NCBI GenBank assembly: GCA_030651815.1
Contig: JAUSBW010000128.1
Span: 1-43,118 of the forward strand
Direction of reading: 5' to 3'
DNA: 43,118 nt
Source of the DNA: Methanoregula sp.
GTDB taxonomy: Archaea; Halobacteriota; Methanomicrobia; Methanomicrobiales; Methanospirillaceae
This document shows, piece by piece, positions 33,488-42,000 of this stretch (its first letter is position 1; each line of letters starts with the position of its first letter). The notes below the pieces were generated by a model. The model saw only the letters and a list, made by a program, of their open reading frames with translations, searched no databases and had not been told where the DNA came from. A program made the translations under genes and the position numbers.

Positions 33488-34101
33488 TCATGGCGGGGGG
33501 TGCGGGAAGCCGGTTGAATATCGGGGAAAAACCACTTATTATGATCTCTGGGCGACCTTTGATCTCCTACGTGATCAATGCATTCGAAAGCGCCGGGTGT
33601 GAACCCGTTGTAGCTACTTCATTCCGGACACCCATGACTATGAACTGGTGCCGGGCTCATGGCATTGAATTCTGTAAAACGGAAGGGGCAGATTACATAG
33701 AAGATATGGTAAGCGCAGTCGGGATGCTCGAAGAGGAAAAACCGCTGTTTGTCAGTGCCTCTGATCTTCCCTGTATTACTCCGGATATAATTCACACAAT
33801 CACTGGTGCTTATCGTTTAAGCGGAAAAGATGCCTGTTCAGTCTGGGTGCCCGCAACTATGGTAACATCCTGCCGGGAGGGAATGCCGTACCGCGAAGAG
33901 ATACATGGAATTACGGCATCCCCGGCGGGTGTTAATATCCTGCGGGGTGCACTCATTGCACAACCCCAGGACGAGCTGCAGCTGCTTTTAGAAGAACCGC
34001 GGCTGGCTCTTAATGTCAATACAAAAGAAGATCTCGAAAAAGCCGTGATTTTTATCAAACAAAATCCTGTCATCTATCAGGGGAAAAACCGTTTTCATTA
34101 A
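33475..34101 (+). CDS. cobY: Adenosylcobinamide-phosphate guanylyltransferase
   Basis: A 208-residue nucleotidyltransferase of the archaeal CobY type. It transfers GMP to adenosylcobinamide phosphate in the late cobamide pathway, replacing bacterial CobU. The N-terminal MYALIMAGGAGSRLNIGEKPL is the GTP-binding signature of the family, and FVSASDLPCIT carries the metal-binding Asp. It starts inside the end of cobD. The C-terminal stretch IFIKQNPVIYQGKNRFH is normal for archaeal members. Confidence 0.9.
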   Translation: MYALIMAGGAGSRLNIGEKPLIMISGRPLISYVINAFESAGCEPVVATSFRTPMTMNWCRAHGIEFCKTEGADYIEDMVSAVGMLEEEKPLFVSASDLPCITPDIIHTITGAYRLSGKDACSVWVPATMVTSCREGMPYREEIHGITASPAGVNILRGALIAQPQDELQLLLEEPRLALNVNTKEDLEKAVIFIKQNPVIYQGKNRFH

Positions 34102-34140
34102 TTTTAAAAATTCATCCAGATCCGTGACATTCCGTCAAAA

Positions 34141-34184
34141 ACAGGCTCAATCCTGTCATATTTGTCAGGAATGCATATTAAGAG
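34141..34184 (+). promoter_or_regulatory. Operator-like inverted repeats and TATA box
   Basis: ACAGG-ctcaat-CCTGT (34141-34156) is followed by TCCTG (34151-34155) pairing with CAGGA (34166-34170), and then the TATA-like ATGCATATTAAGAG (34171-34184), which lies 24-37 nt before the ATG at 34208. The overlapping inverted repeats just upstream of the TATA box are a plausible regulator binding site. Confidence 0.4.
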
Positions 34185-34207
34185 GCATCACCATAGATCT
34201 CTGTATT

Positions 34208-35446
34208 ATGGTGGAGTCTCAGGAGATCGAGCTGCAGGGTCATATCATTGATTCAGGGATTATGACGCAGCTCTTTGACCGGGTTATGGATATGGGGGGC
34301 AATTTTGAGATCCTTGTCTTTGATATTGGGAAAAAGAAAACTGATCCAAGTTATGCCCGCCTGCGTATAGCAGCCTCAACCAAGGCAAAGCTCCACTCAA
34401 TCCTCTCTGAACTCCATCGTCTCGGTGTCCGCCCTATCGAAGTCAAAGATGTCCATCTTGTGCACGCTGACGGTGACTGCAAGGTCCCCCAGGGGTTCTA
34501 TACTACCACCAACCATCCGACCCAGGTCAAATATGAAGGAGAATGGATCCCGGTTGAACCGACCAAGATGGATTTTTTAATTGTAGTTGATCTGAAAAAT
34601 AAAACCGCAAAGAGTACTGCTCTGGCAAAGATTCGAAAAGGGGACCCGGTTGTTGTCGGGGAACAGGGTGTAAACGTAAGTTATCCGGAACGGCCCCGTG
34701 AAAGCAGCACTTTTGAATTCATGCACGGCACGGTATCTTCAGAACGACCGAGCGAGACTTTGATCGCACAGATAGCAAGAGAAATTCTCGAAGTACGGAA
34801 AAAAGGTGGCAGGATTGCGATTGTGGGGGGTCCTGCGATTATCCATACCGGTGCAGATAAGGCTCTTGCGGAGATGATTCACAAGGGATACATTGATGTA
34901 CTCTTTGCCGGTAATGCTCTTGCAACGCATGATATCGAGTATAATCTCTTTGGTACCTCGCTCGGTATGGATATATCCACCGGAAAACCGGTTATGGGTG
35001 GCCACAAGCATCACCTCTATGCAATCAGCGAGATCATGCGGGCTGGTTCGATCAAGTCCGCAGTAGAGAAAGGGGTGGTTACCGGCGGTATCATGTATGA
35101 ATGTGTGAAAAAGAATATCCCCTTTGTACTTGCGGGTTCAATTCGCGATGATGGTCCTCTCCCTGATGTGATCACGGATGTAATGACTGCCCAGGATACC
35201 ATGCGGAAACATATCGAGGGATGCAGCATGATCCTGATGATCGCAACGCTCCTTCACTCTGTTGCTGTCGGTAACTGCCTGCCTTCCAATGTGAAAACAG
35301 TCTGTGTCGATATTAACCCGGCAGCGCTCACAAAACTTATGGACCGCGGCAGTATGCAGGCGATAGGTATAGTTTCCGATGCAGGAACATTCCTGCCGCT
35401 GCTCGCAAAACAACTCGGGATCCAGAGCAGTGCCGCAAAAAAATAA
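34208..35446 (+). CDS. TIGR00300 family protein (LOR/SDH-like; probable ornithine cyclodeaminase)
   Basis: A 412-residue protein of the family long labelled LOR/SDH bifunctional enzyme. The start MVESQEIELQGHIIDSGIM, the segment GFYTTTNHPTQVKYEGEWI and the dinucleotide-binding region (GGRIAIVGGPAIIHTGADKAL, TGGIMYECV) are typical. Methanococcal and cyanobacterial relatives have been reported as ornithine cyclodeaminases, converting ornithine to proline. This is likely but not certain here. The ATG at 34208 fits a TATA box 24-37 nt upstream; a 28-codon in-frame extension upstream runs through the promoter and is unlikely. Confidence 0.85.
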   Translation: MVESQEIELQGHIIDSGIMTQLFDRVMDMGGNFEILVFDIGKKKTDPSYARLRIAASTKAKLHSILSELHRLGVRPIEVKDVHLVHADGDCKVPQGFYTTTNHPTQVKYEGEWIPVEPTKMDFLIVVDLKNKTAKSTALAKIRKGDPVVVGEQGVNVSYPERPRESSTFEFMHGTVSSERPSETLIAQIAREILEVRKKGGRIAIVGGPAIIHTGADKALAEMIHKGYIDVLFAGNALATHDIEYNLFGTSLGMDISTGKPVMGGHKHHLYAISEIMRAGSIKSAVEKGVVTGGIMYECVKKNIPFVLAGSIRDDGPLPDVITDVMTAQDTMRKHIEGCSMILMIATLLHSVAVGNCLPSNVKTVCVDINPAALTKLMDRGSMQAIGIVSDAGTFLPLLAKQLGIQSSAAKK

Positions 35447-35480
35447 TTTTTACCTTTTTTTTACGCAGGATCGATTTTAT

Positions 35481-36473
35481 TCACCGGGTCAGCGGCATGC
35501 AGAATGGTGTTTCGTGTGCCAGAACATACTCCCACTCTTTCCTGCATTCACAGGGTGTCTCCAAAAGGGCGCTGATCAACTCCCGGTCAGCGGTAAGGGA
35601 ATAGTCGCGTATACCTTTGACCAGATCATAATCACATTTACCACAGTTATGCGATCCCCGTTTTTGCCCGCCCCCGAGTGGATCACAGGTCATATGGACC
35701 GGGGCTTCCTTAAGGAGGGTAAGGACACTCCAGAGATAGGGGGGACGGTATGCACCCCGTTTCCAGTAAAACTCAAGTTCGGTTCTTCGCTGCACTGTGC
35801 AGGGATTCATCGAGATCATATCAGCATGCGAAGCTGCATCGCGGATTGATTGTTTCATATCGTCAAAAGCTTCTCTTTCGGTTAAAAAGAGTGGTTTGAA
35901 CAGGAGGTATGCCTTGATACCCGCTCCTGCTGCTTTGGCCCTTGATGTTGCTGCAATAAAGTCTGCATAGGTAAATCCCTTGTTGATGCATTTTTCCCGG
36001 ATTGGATCGCTGCTCGTTTCCAAACCGACAGCACAATACAGCGGAGTTTTCCAGCTGCCGTCATCAAGGTTTTCGATAAATGAGCGGATAACATCTGTAT
36101 CAACAAACTCCGGGCGGGTTTCTGCGATCACCAGTTTGCCGCAAAAAGTCGTGGCCACGTCGGTTAAAAATTCTGATGGCACTTCAGCAGGATCAAAAAA
36201 ACTTCCTGAAGTAAAAATCTTAACCATCCGGTAGTCATCGGGTTTGAACTCGTTTTTTACCCAGGCAAGCTGGGCTTTGAGATGGTCAGTGAGTTTTTCG
36301 CAGGATTGCTTTTCATACCGTTCGTGACGATAACCGCACATACGGCATTTTGACCAGCTGCACCCGGCACTTTTAAAAATCACCGTCAGACATTCCAGCA
36401 GTTCATTGCCGTAACGCTCTTTTCCCCGCCAGCTTGCGAGTGGTTTTTCGATCCGTTCAGAAATCATTAACAT
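35481..36473 (-). CDS. raSEA: Archaeosine biosynthesis radical SAM protein RaSEA
   Basis: A 330-residue radical SAM enzyme with Cys38, Cys43 and Cys46 in a C-x4-C-x2-C arrangement (GCSWSKCRMCGYRHE), as in Elp3-like proteins. Later motifs ETRPEFV and VGLETSS also match the archaeal family. RaSEA works with ArcS to convert lysine-modified preQ0 in tRNA to archaeosine at position 15. Cysteines at the C-terminus (HNCGKCDYD) may bind a further metal. The start may be the ATG at 36473 or at 36467. The divergent surface-protein gene starts only 22 bp away. Confidence 0.85.
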   Translation of the reverse strand: MLMISERIEKPLASWRGKERYGNELLECLTVIFKSAGCSWSKCRMCGYRHERYEKQSCEKLTDHLKAQLAWVKNEFKPDDYRMVKIFTSGSFFDPAEVPSEFLTDVATTFCGKLVIAETRPEFVDTDVIRSFIENLDDGSWKTPLYCAVGLETSSDPIREKCINKGFTYADFIAATSRAKAAGAGIKAYLLFKPLFLTEREAFDDMKQSIRDAASHADMISMNPCTVQRRTELEFYWKRGAYRPPYLWSVLTLLKEAPVHMTCDPLGGGQKRGSHNCGKCDYDLVKGIRDYSLTADRELISALLETPCECRKEWEYVLAHETPFCMPLTR

Positions 36474-36495
36474 CTTATTAGTTAATCGTACATAG

Positions 36496-37578
36496 ATGAA
36501 AAAGATCGTCCTTTTTGTTATGGGACTCGTCTTTTTATCGGGATTCGCATCAGCGTATCAGATCAATATCGATGCCCCGGTATCTCTTTCTGTAGGGAAA
36601 CCTCTCATTGTAACCGGGACAACCAATCTGGGTATCGGCACTCCCATCGATGTGGTGCTCTATTACCAGCTGACAACTTCGACTGAAGTTGAACGCAAAG
36701 TCGTATATGTCCTATCTGATAAAACCTTTAAAACTTTTTTCGATACAAGCAACTTAAAGAAAGGAACGTATAAAGTTGAGGTGCCAGCCCCAGGGTTAGG
36801 CAGTTCATCAGTAAACATGCGCATTATCCAACTCATCGATCGTGATGATGAGATCTCTATCACTTCATTATTACGCCAGAGTTTCAATGGCAGGATGTAT
36901 ATCGCAGGTTCAATCAAAGGCGGAGAAAATTCCGGCATCCAGATTGAGATAGTCGGCCCTTCAAATACTGTGGTGTTTGGACCCAGTTATGTGAATACAA
37001 ACAATGCCGGTCTCTTTTCTGCCGACATTTCCATAACAGAACCCGGAGATTATGAGGTGAGTTTTACCGATGCGAAAGGATTTATCGGAACTCGCACGAT
37101 CTCAATTACCGGAGAACCCACAATGGGTGTTACACCTGTGGCAACAGCGACAACATATCCTGTATTCTCTGCACATGCAAAAGCATCGAGGAATTCGCCG
37201 GCATATTTTGTTGTGAGGACTGCGTCCGGACCCGTCGTATTGCATACCTCCTCATCCATTGACTGGGTAATTGAATACGTAGATGACAAGGGTGTTCTCC
37301 ATATGGCAAATAATCAGGGTGCACAAAATCCTGAGAGAGCAGAATTTATTGGCACGGGAAAGCTTGTCTATGTGAAAATCTATCCCTATAAATATGCGGA
37401 TAACAGCGAAGTGTTCCTCTATGCAGAAAATGTCTATTCCGTTGTTGTGAGTCCAACCATACCAGAAGCATTTGCGGCAACTGCACCTCATACCCCTACC
37501 GAAACACCGCAGTCCCCGTTATTTCCTTTGGGGGGTCTGGGGGCTGTCGGCATCGTTGTCTTACTCCAGCGTAAATAA
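36496..37578 (+). CDS. Secreted surface protein with Q-S-P-L tail, long form
   Basis: A 360-residue exported protein with a signal peptide (IVLFVMGLVFLSGFASAY), a first beta domain, a second domain closely related to that of the protein at 9295 (IDRDDEISITS ... GDYEVSFTDAKGFIGTRT), an extra C-terminal domain absent from that paralogue (about residues 225-325, containing VLHTSSSIDWVIEYVDD), and the tail TPQSPLFP + hydrophobic helix + QRK. Probably a surface-exposed adhesion or structural protein. It diverges from RaSEA with a 22-bp gap, so its promoter must lie partly inside that gene's 5' end. Confidence 0.8.
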   Translation: MKKIVLFVMGLVFLSGFASAYQINIDAPVSLSVGKPLIVTGTTNLGIGTPIDVVLYYQLTTSTEVERKVVYVLSDKTFKTFFDTSNLKKGTYKVEVPAPGLGSSSVNMRIIQLIDRDDEISITSLLRQSFNGRMYIAGSIKGGENSGIQIEIVGPSNTVVFGPSYVNTNNAGLFSADISITEPGDYEVSFTDAKGFIGTRTISITGEPTMGVTPVATATTYPVFSAHAKASRNSPAYFVVRTASGPVVLHTSSSIDWVIEYVDDKGVLHMANNQGAQNPERAEFIGTGKLVYVKIYPYKYADNSEVFLYAENVYSVVVSPTIPEAFAATAPHTPTETPQSPLFPLGGLGAVGIVVLLQRK

Positions 37579-37687
37579 CCAATTCGCATGGAGAATTCCC
37601 AGTGGCAGTGTGTTACCCGCTCCATTGGTTCCTCACAAAAGGACAAAGAAGCCTTTTTTACATACTAAGGCCAACATATGGAGCACT

Positions 37688-37772
37688 GCCGGGGTAGTCT
37701 AGTCCGGGAAGGCGGTAGCCTTGAAAGCTACTGGTGCCCTGCACCTCAAGAGTTCAAATCTCTTCCCCGGCG
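37688..37772 (+). tRNA. tRNA-Ser (anticodon UGA)
   Basis: The 85 bases fold as a class II tRNA: acceptor GCCGGGG with CCCCGGC, anticodon stem GTAGC/GCTAC with loop CTTGAAA (anticodon TGA), a long variable arm (GGTGCCCTGCACC), and T arm AAGAG-TTCAAAT-CTCTT. The discriminator is G. CCA is not encoded. An A/T-rich box (TTTTTTACATACT) about 30 nt upstream may be its promoter. Confidence 0.93.
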
Positions 37773-37859
37773 TAAGCACAAAGGGTACTGAATCCTGACA
37801 TTTATTTATATTGGGATTCGGCGCCCCCATTTGGTTCTAATTCTCTTTCTGTCCCTTGC

Positions 37860-38157
37860 CCAATTTCACGACGATGTCTGACGAGAGAAATCTTCGGTTT
37901 TATCCCCAAAACAGGCCTTCCTTTCACTTTCCACCTACTCAAGCCCATCCGGCAAGAGATCTGCCATCCAAAAGGTGCTATTAGCGCACTTTTTAGAGCC
38001 GGATTCATTTGGAATCCAGACAAACGGGGCACAATATGCGGTTTTCAGAAAACAATGGGTACCGTTTTTCGCAAATTCGGCACCTTTTGTGAGCCGGGAC
38101 AACTTCATGGGTAGGAGTCTCCGGCGGAGAGGTGAATTGGTGGGACTGCAGGTCTCC
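37860..38157 (+). repeat. Dispersed non-coding repeat, copy C
   Basis: The best preserved copy, aligning with 24150-24446 nearly end to end and with 5395-5630 on its right part. It contains CCCCAAAACAGGCCTT, ATTAGCGCACTTTTTAGAGC, CAAACGGGGCAC, the hairpin GTTTTCAGAAAAC, GCAAATTCGGCACCTTTT and the end TCTCC-ggc-GGAGA followed by GCAGGTCTCC. It starts about 90 bp after tRNA-Ser. A minus-strand frame is partly open across copies B and C but is broken in B and lost in A, arguing against a protein. Confidence 0.78.
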
Positions 38158-38276
38158 CATGGACCGGGACTGGAATGACTGCTACCCTGCTCCGGGTCCG
38201 GGCACAATTTCCACTGAATCCGGTAAAAACAAAATGGGATTTTTATGTTTTAATACTCCGGCACCCAATACAGATC

Positions 38277-38501
38277 ATGGATATGTCATCTGTCAGGAAA
38301 TGGGCGGTCTTTTTTATCGGCATTCTCTGTTCAATCCTCATTGCTGATACCTTGTCAAACGCAATTGTTACTGCTATGGGGTTGAACGGGTGGATAAAGT
38401 TCATTGTCAGCTTTATCCTGTATGCAGTCATGTTCTTTGGTATCCTGTACGCAATCGAAAAAATCTTTGGTATCAGGTTTTTCGATTTCATTCAGGAGTA
38501 G
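38277..38501 (+). CDS. Small membrane protein with two helices
   Basis: A 74-residue protein starting MDMSSVRKWAVFFIGILCS, with two hydrophobic segments (residues about 8-28 and 42-60) and a short charged end (EKIFGIRFFDFIQE). The ATG at 38277 was chosen because it directly precedes the first helix; an in-frame extension upstream runs through the repeat flank. Function unknown. It is followed by another small membrane gene at 38610 on the same strand. Confidence 0.6.
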   Translation: MDMSSVRKWAVFFIGILCSILIADTLSNAIVTAMGLNGWIKFIVSFILYAVMFFGILYAIEKIFGIRFFDFIQE

Positions 38502-38609
38502 GAACGTTTTTTTAGACTATGCAATTAACAGGATAGATTTTGTAGTCGAAACGCCAATATGGAATCATGACTCCGGGACACATAAGTCCCTCTGATCAGG
38601 TGATAAATT

Positions 38610-39176
38610 ATGGATACGAAACTGTCATGCCTCATTCAGGGTATGATCTGTATTGCCTTTGGGCTTCTGGCCCTGCTGGCGCCGGAAATTACCCTTGCAA
38701 CCTTTTATGCCCTGTTCTGGGTGCTGCTCGCTGTGGGAATCATAGGTTTCCTGCTGCTCGCTATCACGTCAAAAAGTGACGATTCATTGTTCTGGTTCAT
38801 CCTGTCTGCTGCTCTCCTCATCACAGGTGTGGTCTCTTTTTCCGCGCCTTTCGTTGTTGCTCTCATCTTCCTCCTGCTCATTGCAGGCGTCGCTGTGTAC
38901 TCGGGTTTTCTTGTCATCACCCTCGCGCTCACTCACCCGAAAACAAAATATATCCTTATTCCGGGAATGTTTATTGCCGGAGGAGTGCTGCTGGGCGTAT
39001 TAATCTGGTATTTCCCGATAGTGTTGAAAGATCTCTTACTGACCGTGCTGGGTTCATTTGCTTTGATCTTTGGTCTTTTTTCCATACTGCTGGGATGGTA
39101 TGTCAAGGATGTGGTCTATGATTCAACCGGACATAACCCCAAAGAATGTACCGTTAAAAAACCTGGCGAGAGATAA
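38610..39176 (+). CDS. HdeD/DUF308-like membrane protein
   Basis: A 188-residue protein with six hydrophobic segments in three similar pairs, as in the HdeD/DUF308 family. The opening LIQGMICIAFGLLALLAPEITL is typical. HdeD in enterobacteria is linked to acid resistance, but archaeal members have no proven role. A short hydrophilic C-terminal tail (NPKECTVKKPGER) likely faces the cytoplasm. It lies 108 bp after another small membrane gene. Confidence 0.75.
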   Translation: MDTKLSCLIQGMICIAFGLLALLAPEITLATFYALFWVLLAVGIIGFLLLAITSKSDDSLFWFILSAALLITGVVSFSAPFVVALIFLLLIAGVAVYSGFLVITLALTHPKTKYILIPGMFIAGGVLLGVLIWYFPIVLKDLLLTVLGSFALIFGLFSILLGWYVKDVVYDSTGHNPKECTVKKPGER

Positions 39177-39220
39177 CATCTCCTGAGTATTCCCGTTTTT
39201 CCCCCCACTTACGATCCCTT

Positions 39221-40366
39221 ATGCCTTACGATGTAATCATTGTCGGAGCCGGCCCGGCAGGAAGCGCTGCGGCCCGGACCTGCGCAGCAAAAGGGCTCTC
39301 AACGCTATGCATTGAAGAGCATGGCACGATCGGCTACCCGGTTCAGTGTGCGGGACTTCTTTCGAATGCTGCGTTTGCAGAGTGCCGGATCACGGACAGA
39401 TCGGTGCTGAACCGTGTCTCGGGTGCCCGTGTGATCACCGGCAGGGGCAGCGAGTGCCTCATCGATGCAAAGGTTCAGAAAGCAGTTGTGGTGGACCGGG
39501 CTGCCGTTGACCGGGAGATGGCCGAAGCTGCGGCAGATGCAGGGGCAGAATACCGGTTAAAGACAGGGGTCTGCGGTGTAAAGGGAAATACCGTGCTCAC
39601 GCGGGGAGCATACGGGCATGAGCAGCATAGATTTAGGATCCTGATAGCAGCCGATGGCCCGAGAAGCACCATTGCCCGGCATTACGGCATGGAGCGGGCA
39701 AAAGTGTACCTTTCCGGCATACAGGCAGATATACTACATGACTGCGATCCACGGTTTGTAGAGATCTACCCGGACGCATCCCCCGAGTTTTTCGCATGGT
39801 CGATTCCCACCGGCCCCGGACGCATCAGGGTGGGCCTCTGCGGACAAACGCTGGTTGCGGAACGGTTTGCTGCTCTTATGAAAAAGTTCGGAACATCCAC
39901 AACCCATCTTGTCACCGGCACCCTCCCGCTCGGGCTGATGCACAGAACCTATGGACACAGTACCCTGTTTGTAGGAGATGCTGCAGGATTTGCAAAGCCC
40001 ACAAGCGGCGGGGGAGTATATACCGGTATCCGCTCGGCCCGGCACGCGGCGGCAACGGCGATTAAGTGTTGTGAGCTGGGGATATTTGATGATAAGGCAC
40101 TTGCAGAATACGAGCGGCGATGGCAGGCAGATTTCGGTAGCGAGCTTGAGCTTGGGTTCCGGCTCTTTGGCATGCGCCGGAAAATGCATGAAGAAGATCT
40201 GGACAGGATTGTTCAGGCGCTTTCAGAACCTTCCATCCTCGCTGCCATAGTTGAGCACGGCGATATGGACCGGCCGGGAAAGCTTATTAAAAATCTCCTG
40301 CTCAACCCTGCGATGATCCATCTGCTCAAACCCCTGATCATGTCAGGGATCCGATCATTTTTGTAA
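39221..40366 (+). CDS. Geranylgeranyl reductase family flavoprotein
   Basis: A 381-residue FAD-dependent oxidoreductase. The FAD motif IIVGAGPAGSAAARTCAAKG is at residues 6-25, and the family motifs GYPVQCAGLLS and LFVGDAAGFAKPTSGGGVYTGIRSA are present. Relatives reduce the double bonds of geranylgeranyl chains to give the saturated ether lipids of archaeal membranes. Methanogens carry several paralogues, so lipid, quinone or other prenyl substrates are possible. Length is normal. No lipid genes are adjacent. Confidence 0.85.
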   Translation: MPYDVIIVGAGPAGSAAARTCAAKGLSTLCIEEHGTIGYPVQCAGLLSNAAFAECRITDRSVLNRVSGARVITGRGSECLIDAKVQKAVVVDRAAVDREMAEAAADAGAEYRLKTGVCGVKGNTVLTRGAYGHEQHRFRILIAADGPRSTIARHYGMERAKVYLSGIQADILHDCDPRFVEIYPDASPEFFAWSIPTGPGRIRVGLCGQTLVAERFAALMKKFGTSTTHLVTGTLPLGLMHRTYGHSTLFVGDAAGFAKPTSGGGVYTGIRSARHAAATAIKCCELGIFDDKALAEYERRWQADFGSELELGFRLFGMRRKMHEEDLDRIVQALSEPSILAAIVEHGDMDRPGKLIKNLLLNPAMIHLLKPLIMSGIRSFL

Positions 40367-40427
40367 GCAGGCGAAAATATCATCGGGTTTTCTTGTTCTG
40401 TCTATCGCCATTTTCCCCATTTGTCGT

Positions 40428-40669
40428 TTACACGCGTAAATGGCGGTATACCGCGTAACAGGCAACTACAAGGACACCCGGAACAACAGCGAAAAGCAGC
40501 GGGCTGCCTTAAAGAGCAAGCCCGAACCATCCCCCGCTTCCACGACCACGGCATGGGTGGAATGCTCTTCGATGCACATCTCTCCGGTTATCCCGTACAC
40601 GGCAGGTGACACGACAATCACCAGAAGCAGAAGTCCGATAAATCGCCCGGTAAAAGGACGCGGGCACCA
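40428..40669 (-). pseudogene. Possible broken small membrane protein
   Basis: On the minus strand one frame gives FIGLLLLVIVVSPAVYGITG and then EMCIEEHSTHAVVVEAGDG, like a signal peptide and short domain, ending at 40466. Another frame from about 40508 gives GSPLLFAVVPGVLVVACYAV followed by YRHLRV, a membrane helix with a basic end that stops at 40428. Joined by a frameshift they would make a small secreted, membrane-anchored protein. No ATG start is found in the first frame. This is tentative. Confidence 0.3.
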
Positions 40670-40783
40670 TTACTTCCTGCATCATTGGGCACAACTGTGG
40701 GCCGTAAACAAAAAGCAACGGGGAAGGTACTTATTGTAAAGCGTTCCATCATCTCTTAATGTTCAGGTCAGTGCGGGGTTGAA

Positions 40784-41932
40784 GTGACAGGTCATGGAAA
40801 AAATCCAGATAAGAGGAACCAGCTCATCCAGCTCACGATAATCTGCCTCTGTGCAGGAATCGTCATTGCCGATGTATTTCTTCCTCTTGGCTTTGTCCTC
40901 TGGATTCTCTACCTCGTACCGCTCTTGTTGTCGGTGTGGCTTACCGGTCGCTATGCCCCATTCATCATCGCATGGCTGATAACCGGGGCCATACTGATGA
41001 GCAACCTGATTTCCGTAGCACTCCGGCAGGATCCTTCTGACCTGCCAGACCGGGCGGTCTTTATCCTTATGATCGCAATCATCGCACTACTGGTCTATGA
41101 GATCCGGACCAGTTACACACTACTGGAAGCAGAAGTGATCGAACGGCGCAAAACACAGAAGAACCTTGAAGAACTCACCCACAACCTTGAAGAACGGATC
41201 AAAAAAAGAACCCGCGAACTCTCTGAGGCGAACCGGGATTTAAACGAGGATATTAAAAAACGCCGTAAATTGGAAACGGCACTCGAAACTGCAAACCAGA
41301 AACTCTCCCTGCTTTCGCAGATTACAAGGCATGACATCTCGAACCGGGTCTTTGCCCTGCTGGCGGAGCTCGATCTGGCAAAGGATCTCTCAAGTGATCC
41401 CCGGTTCACCGAATCCATTGGAAACCTTGAGCGGACATCCATGGCGATCCAGGATCAGATCATGTTCACCAAAGATTACGGGGAGATAGGTGCACAGGCA
41501 CCCGCGTGGTTTCCGGTCACACCACTCATCATGAGTGCAGAAGACCAACTGCATTCACCGGAAGTGACTATAACCGTCAATTGTGATGGAGTGGAAGTCT
41601 TTGCCGATGCTATGATCAGCAAAGTGTTCTTTAACCTGATCCACAATGCACTTCGGCACGGAGAACATGTAACCCGGATAACATTTTCCTATACCAGGTC
41701 AGGGGATGATCTGATAATTTCCTGCGAGGACAACGGGATTGGAATTGCGCAGCAGAATAAAATACATATATTTAAGAAAGGTTTTGGCAAAGACTCTGGT
41801 CTTGGACTCTTTTTATGTCACGAGATCCTCTCGATCACCGGCATCACTATACAGGAGACTGGTGAGTGGGAGAAAGGAGCACGGTTTGAGATCCATATTC
41901 CGGATGGCGGATGGCGGATAACAAAATCATAA
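40784..41932 (+). CDS. Membrane sensor histidine kinase
   Basis: A 382-residue kinase. Residues about 13-106 form three or four membrane helices, 112-175 a coiled coil rich in Glu/Arg/Lys (EERIKKRTRELSEANRDL), followed by a phosphoacceptor site at His183 (SQITRHDISNRV) and a HATPase domain with the N box (FFNLIHNALRHGEH), G1 (CEDNGIGI) and G2 (SGLGLFLCHEI). No receiver or PAS domain is present, and no response regulator is encoded nearby. RHDISN-type histidine boxes are common in methanogen kinases. The start appears to be GTG at 40784. The signal is unknown. Confidence 0.88.
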   Translation: MTGHGKNPDKRNQLIQLTIICLCAGIVIADVFLPLGFVLWILYLVPLLLSVWLTGRYAPFIIAWLITGAILMSNLISVALRQDPSDLPDRAVFILMIAIIALLVYEIRTSYTLLEAEVIERRKTQKNLEELTHNLEERIKKRTRELSEANRDLNEDIKKRRKLETALETANQKLSLLSQITRHDISNRVFALLAELDLAKDLSSDPRFTESIGNLERTSMAIQDQIMFTKDYGEIGAQAPAWFPVTPLIMSAEDQLHSPEVTITVNCDGVEVFADAMISKVFFNLIHNALRHGEHVTRITFSYTRSGDDLIISCEDNGIGIAQQNKIHIFKKGFGKDSGLGLFLCHEILSITGITIQETGEWEKGARFEIHIPDGGWRITKS

Positions 41933-41963
41933 TCCGGTTTTTTCTATAGCAGGCATCTCTAAA

Positions 41964-41973
41964 AGATATAAGT
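41964..41973 (+). promoter_or_regulatory. TATA box before a candidate RNA gene
   Basis: AGATATAAGT lies 28-37 nt before 42001, where a long-range closing helix begins. The next protein gene starts only at 42232 and has its own TATA box at 42201-42210. Confidence 0.45.
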
Positions 41974-42000
41974 GTGCGAACGCTTTTTTTAAGAGTATGT

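Noticed and set aside
37802-38032. Minus-strand frame within repeat copy C, partly open also in copy B
   Set aside because: The frame is broken by a stop in copy B and lost in copy A, and differences between copies are not concentrated at third codon positions.
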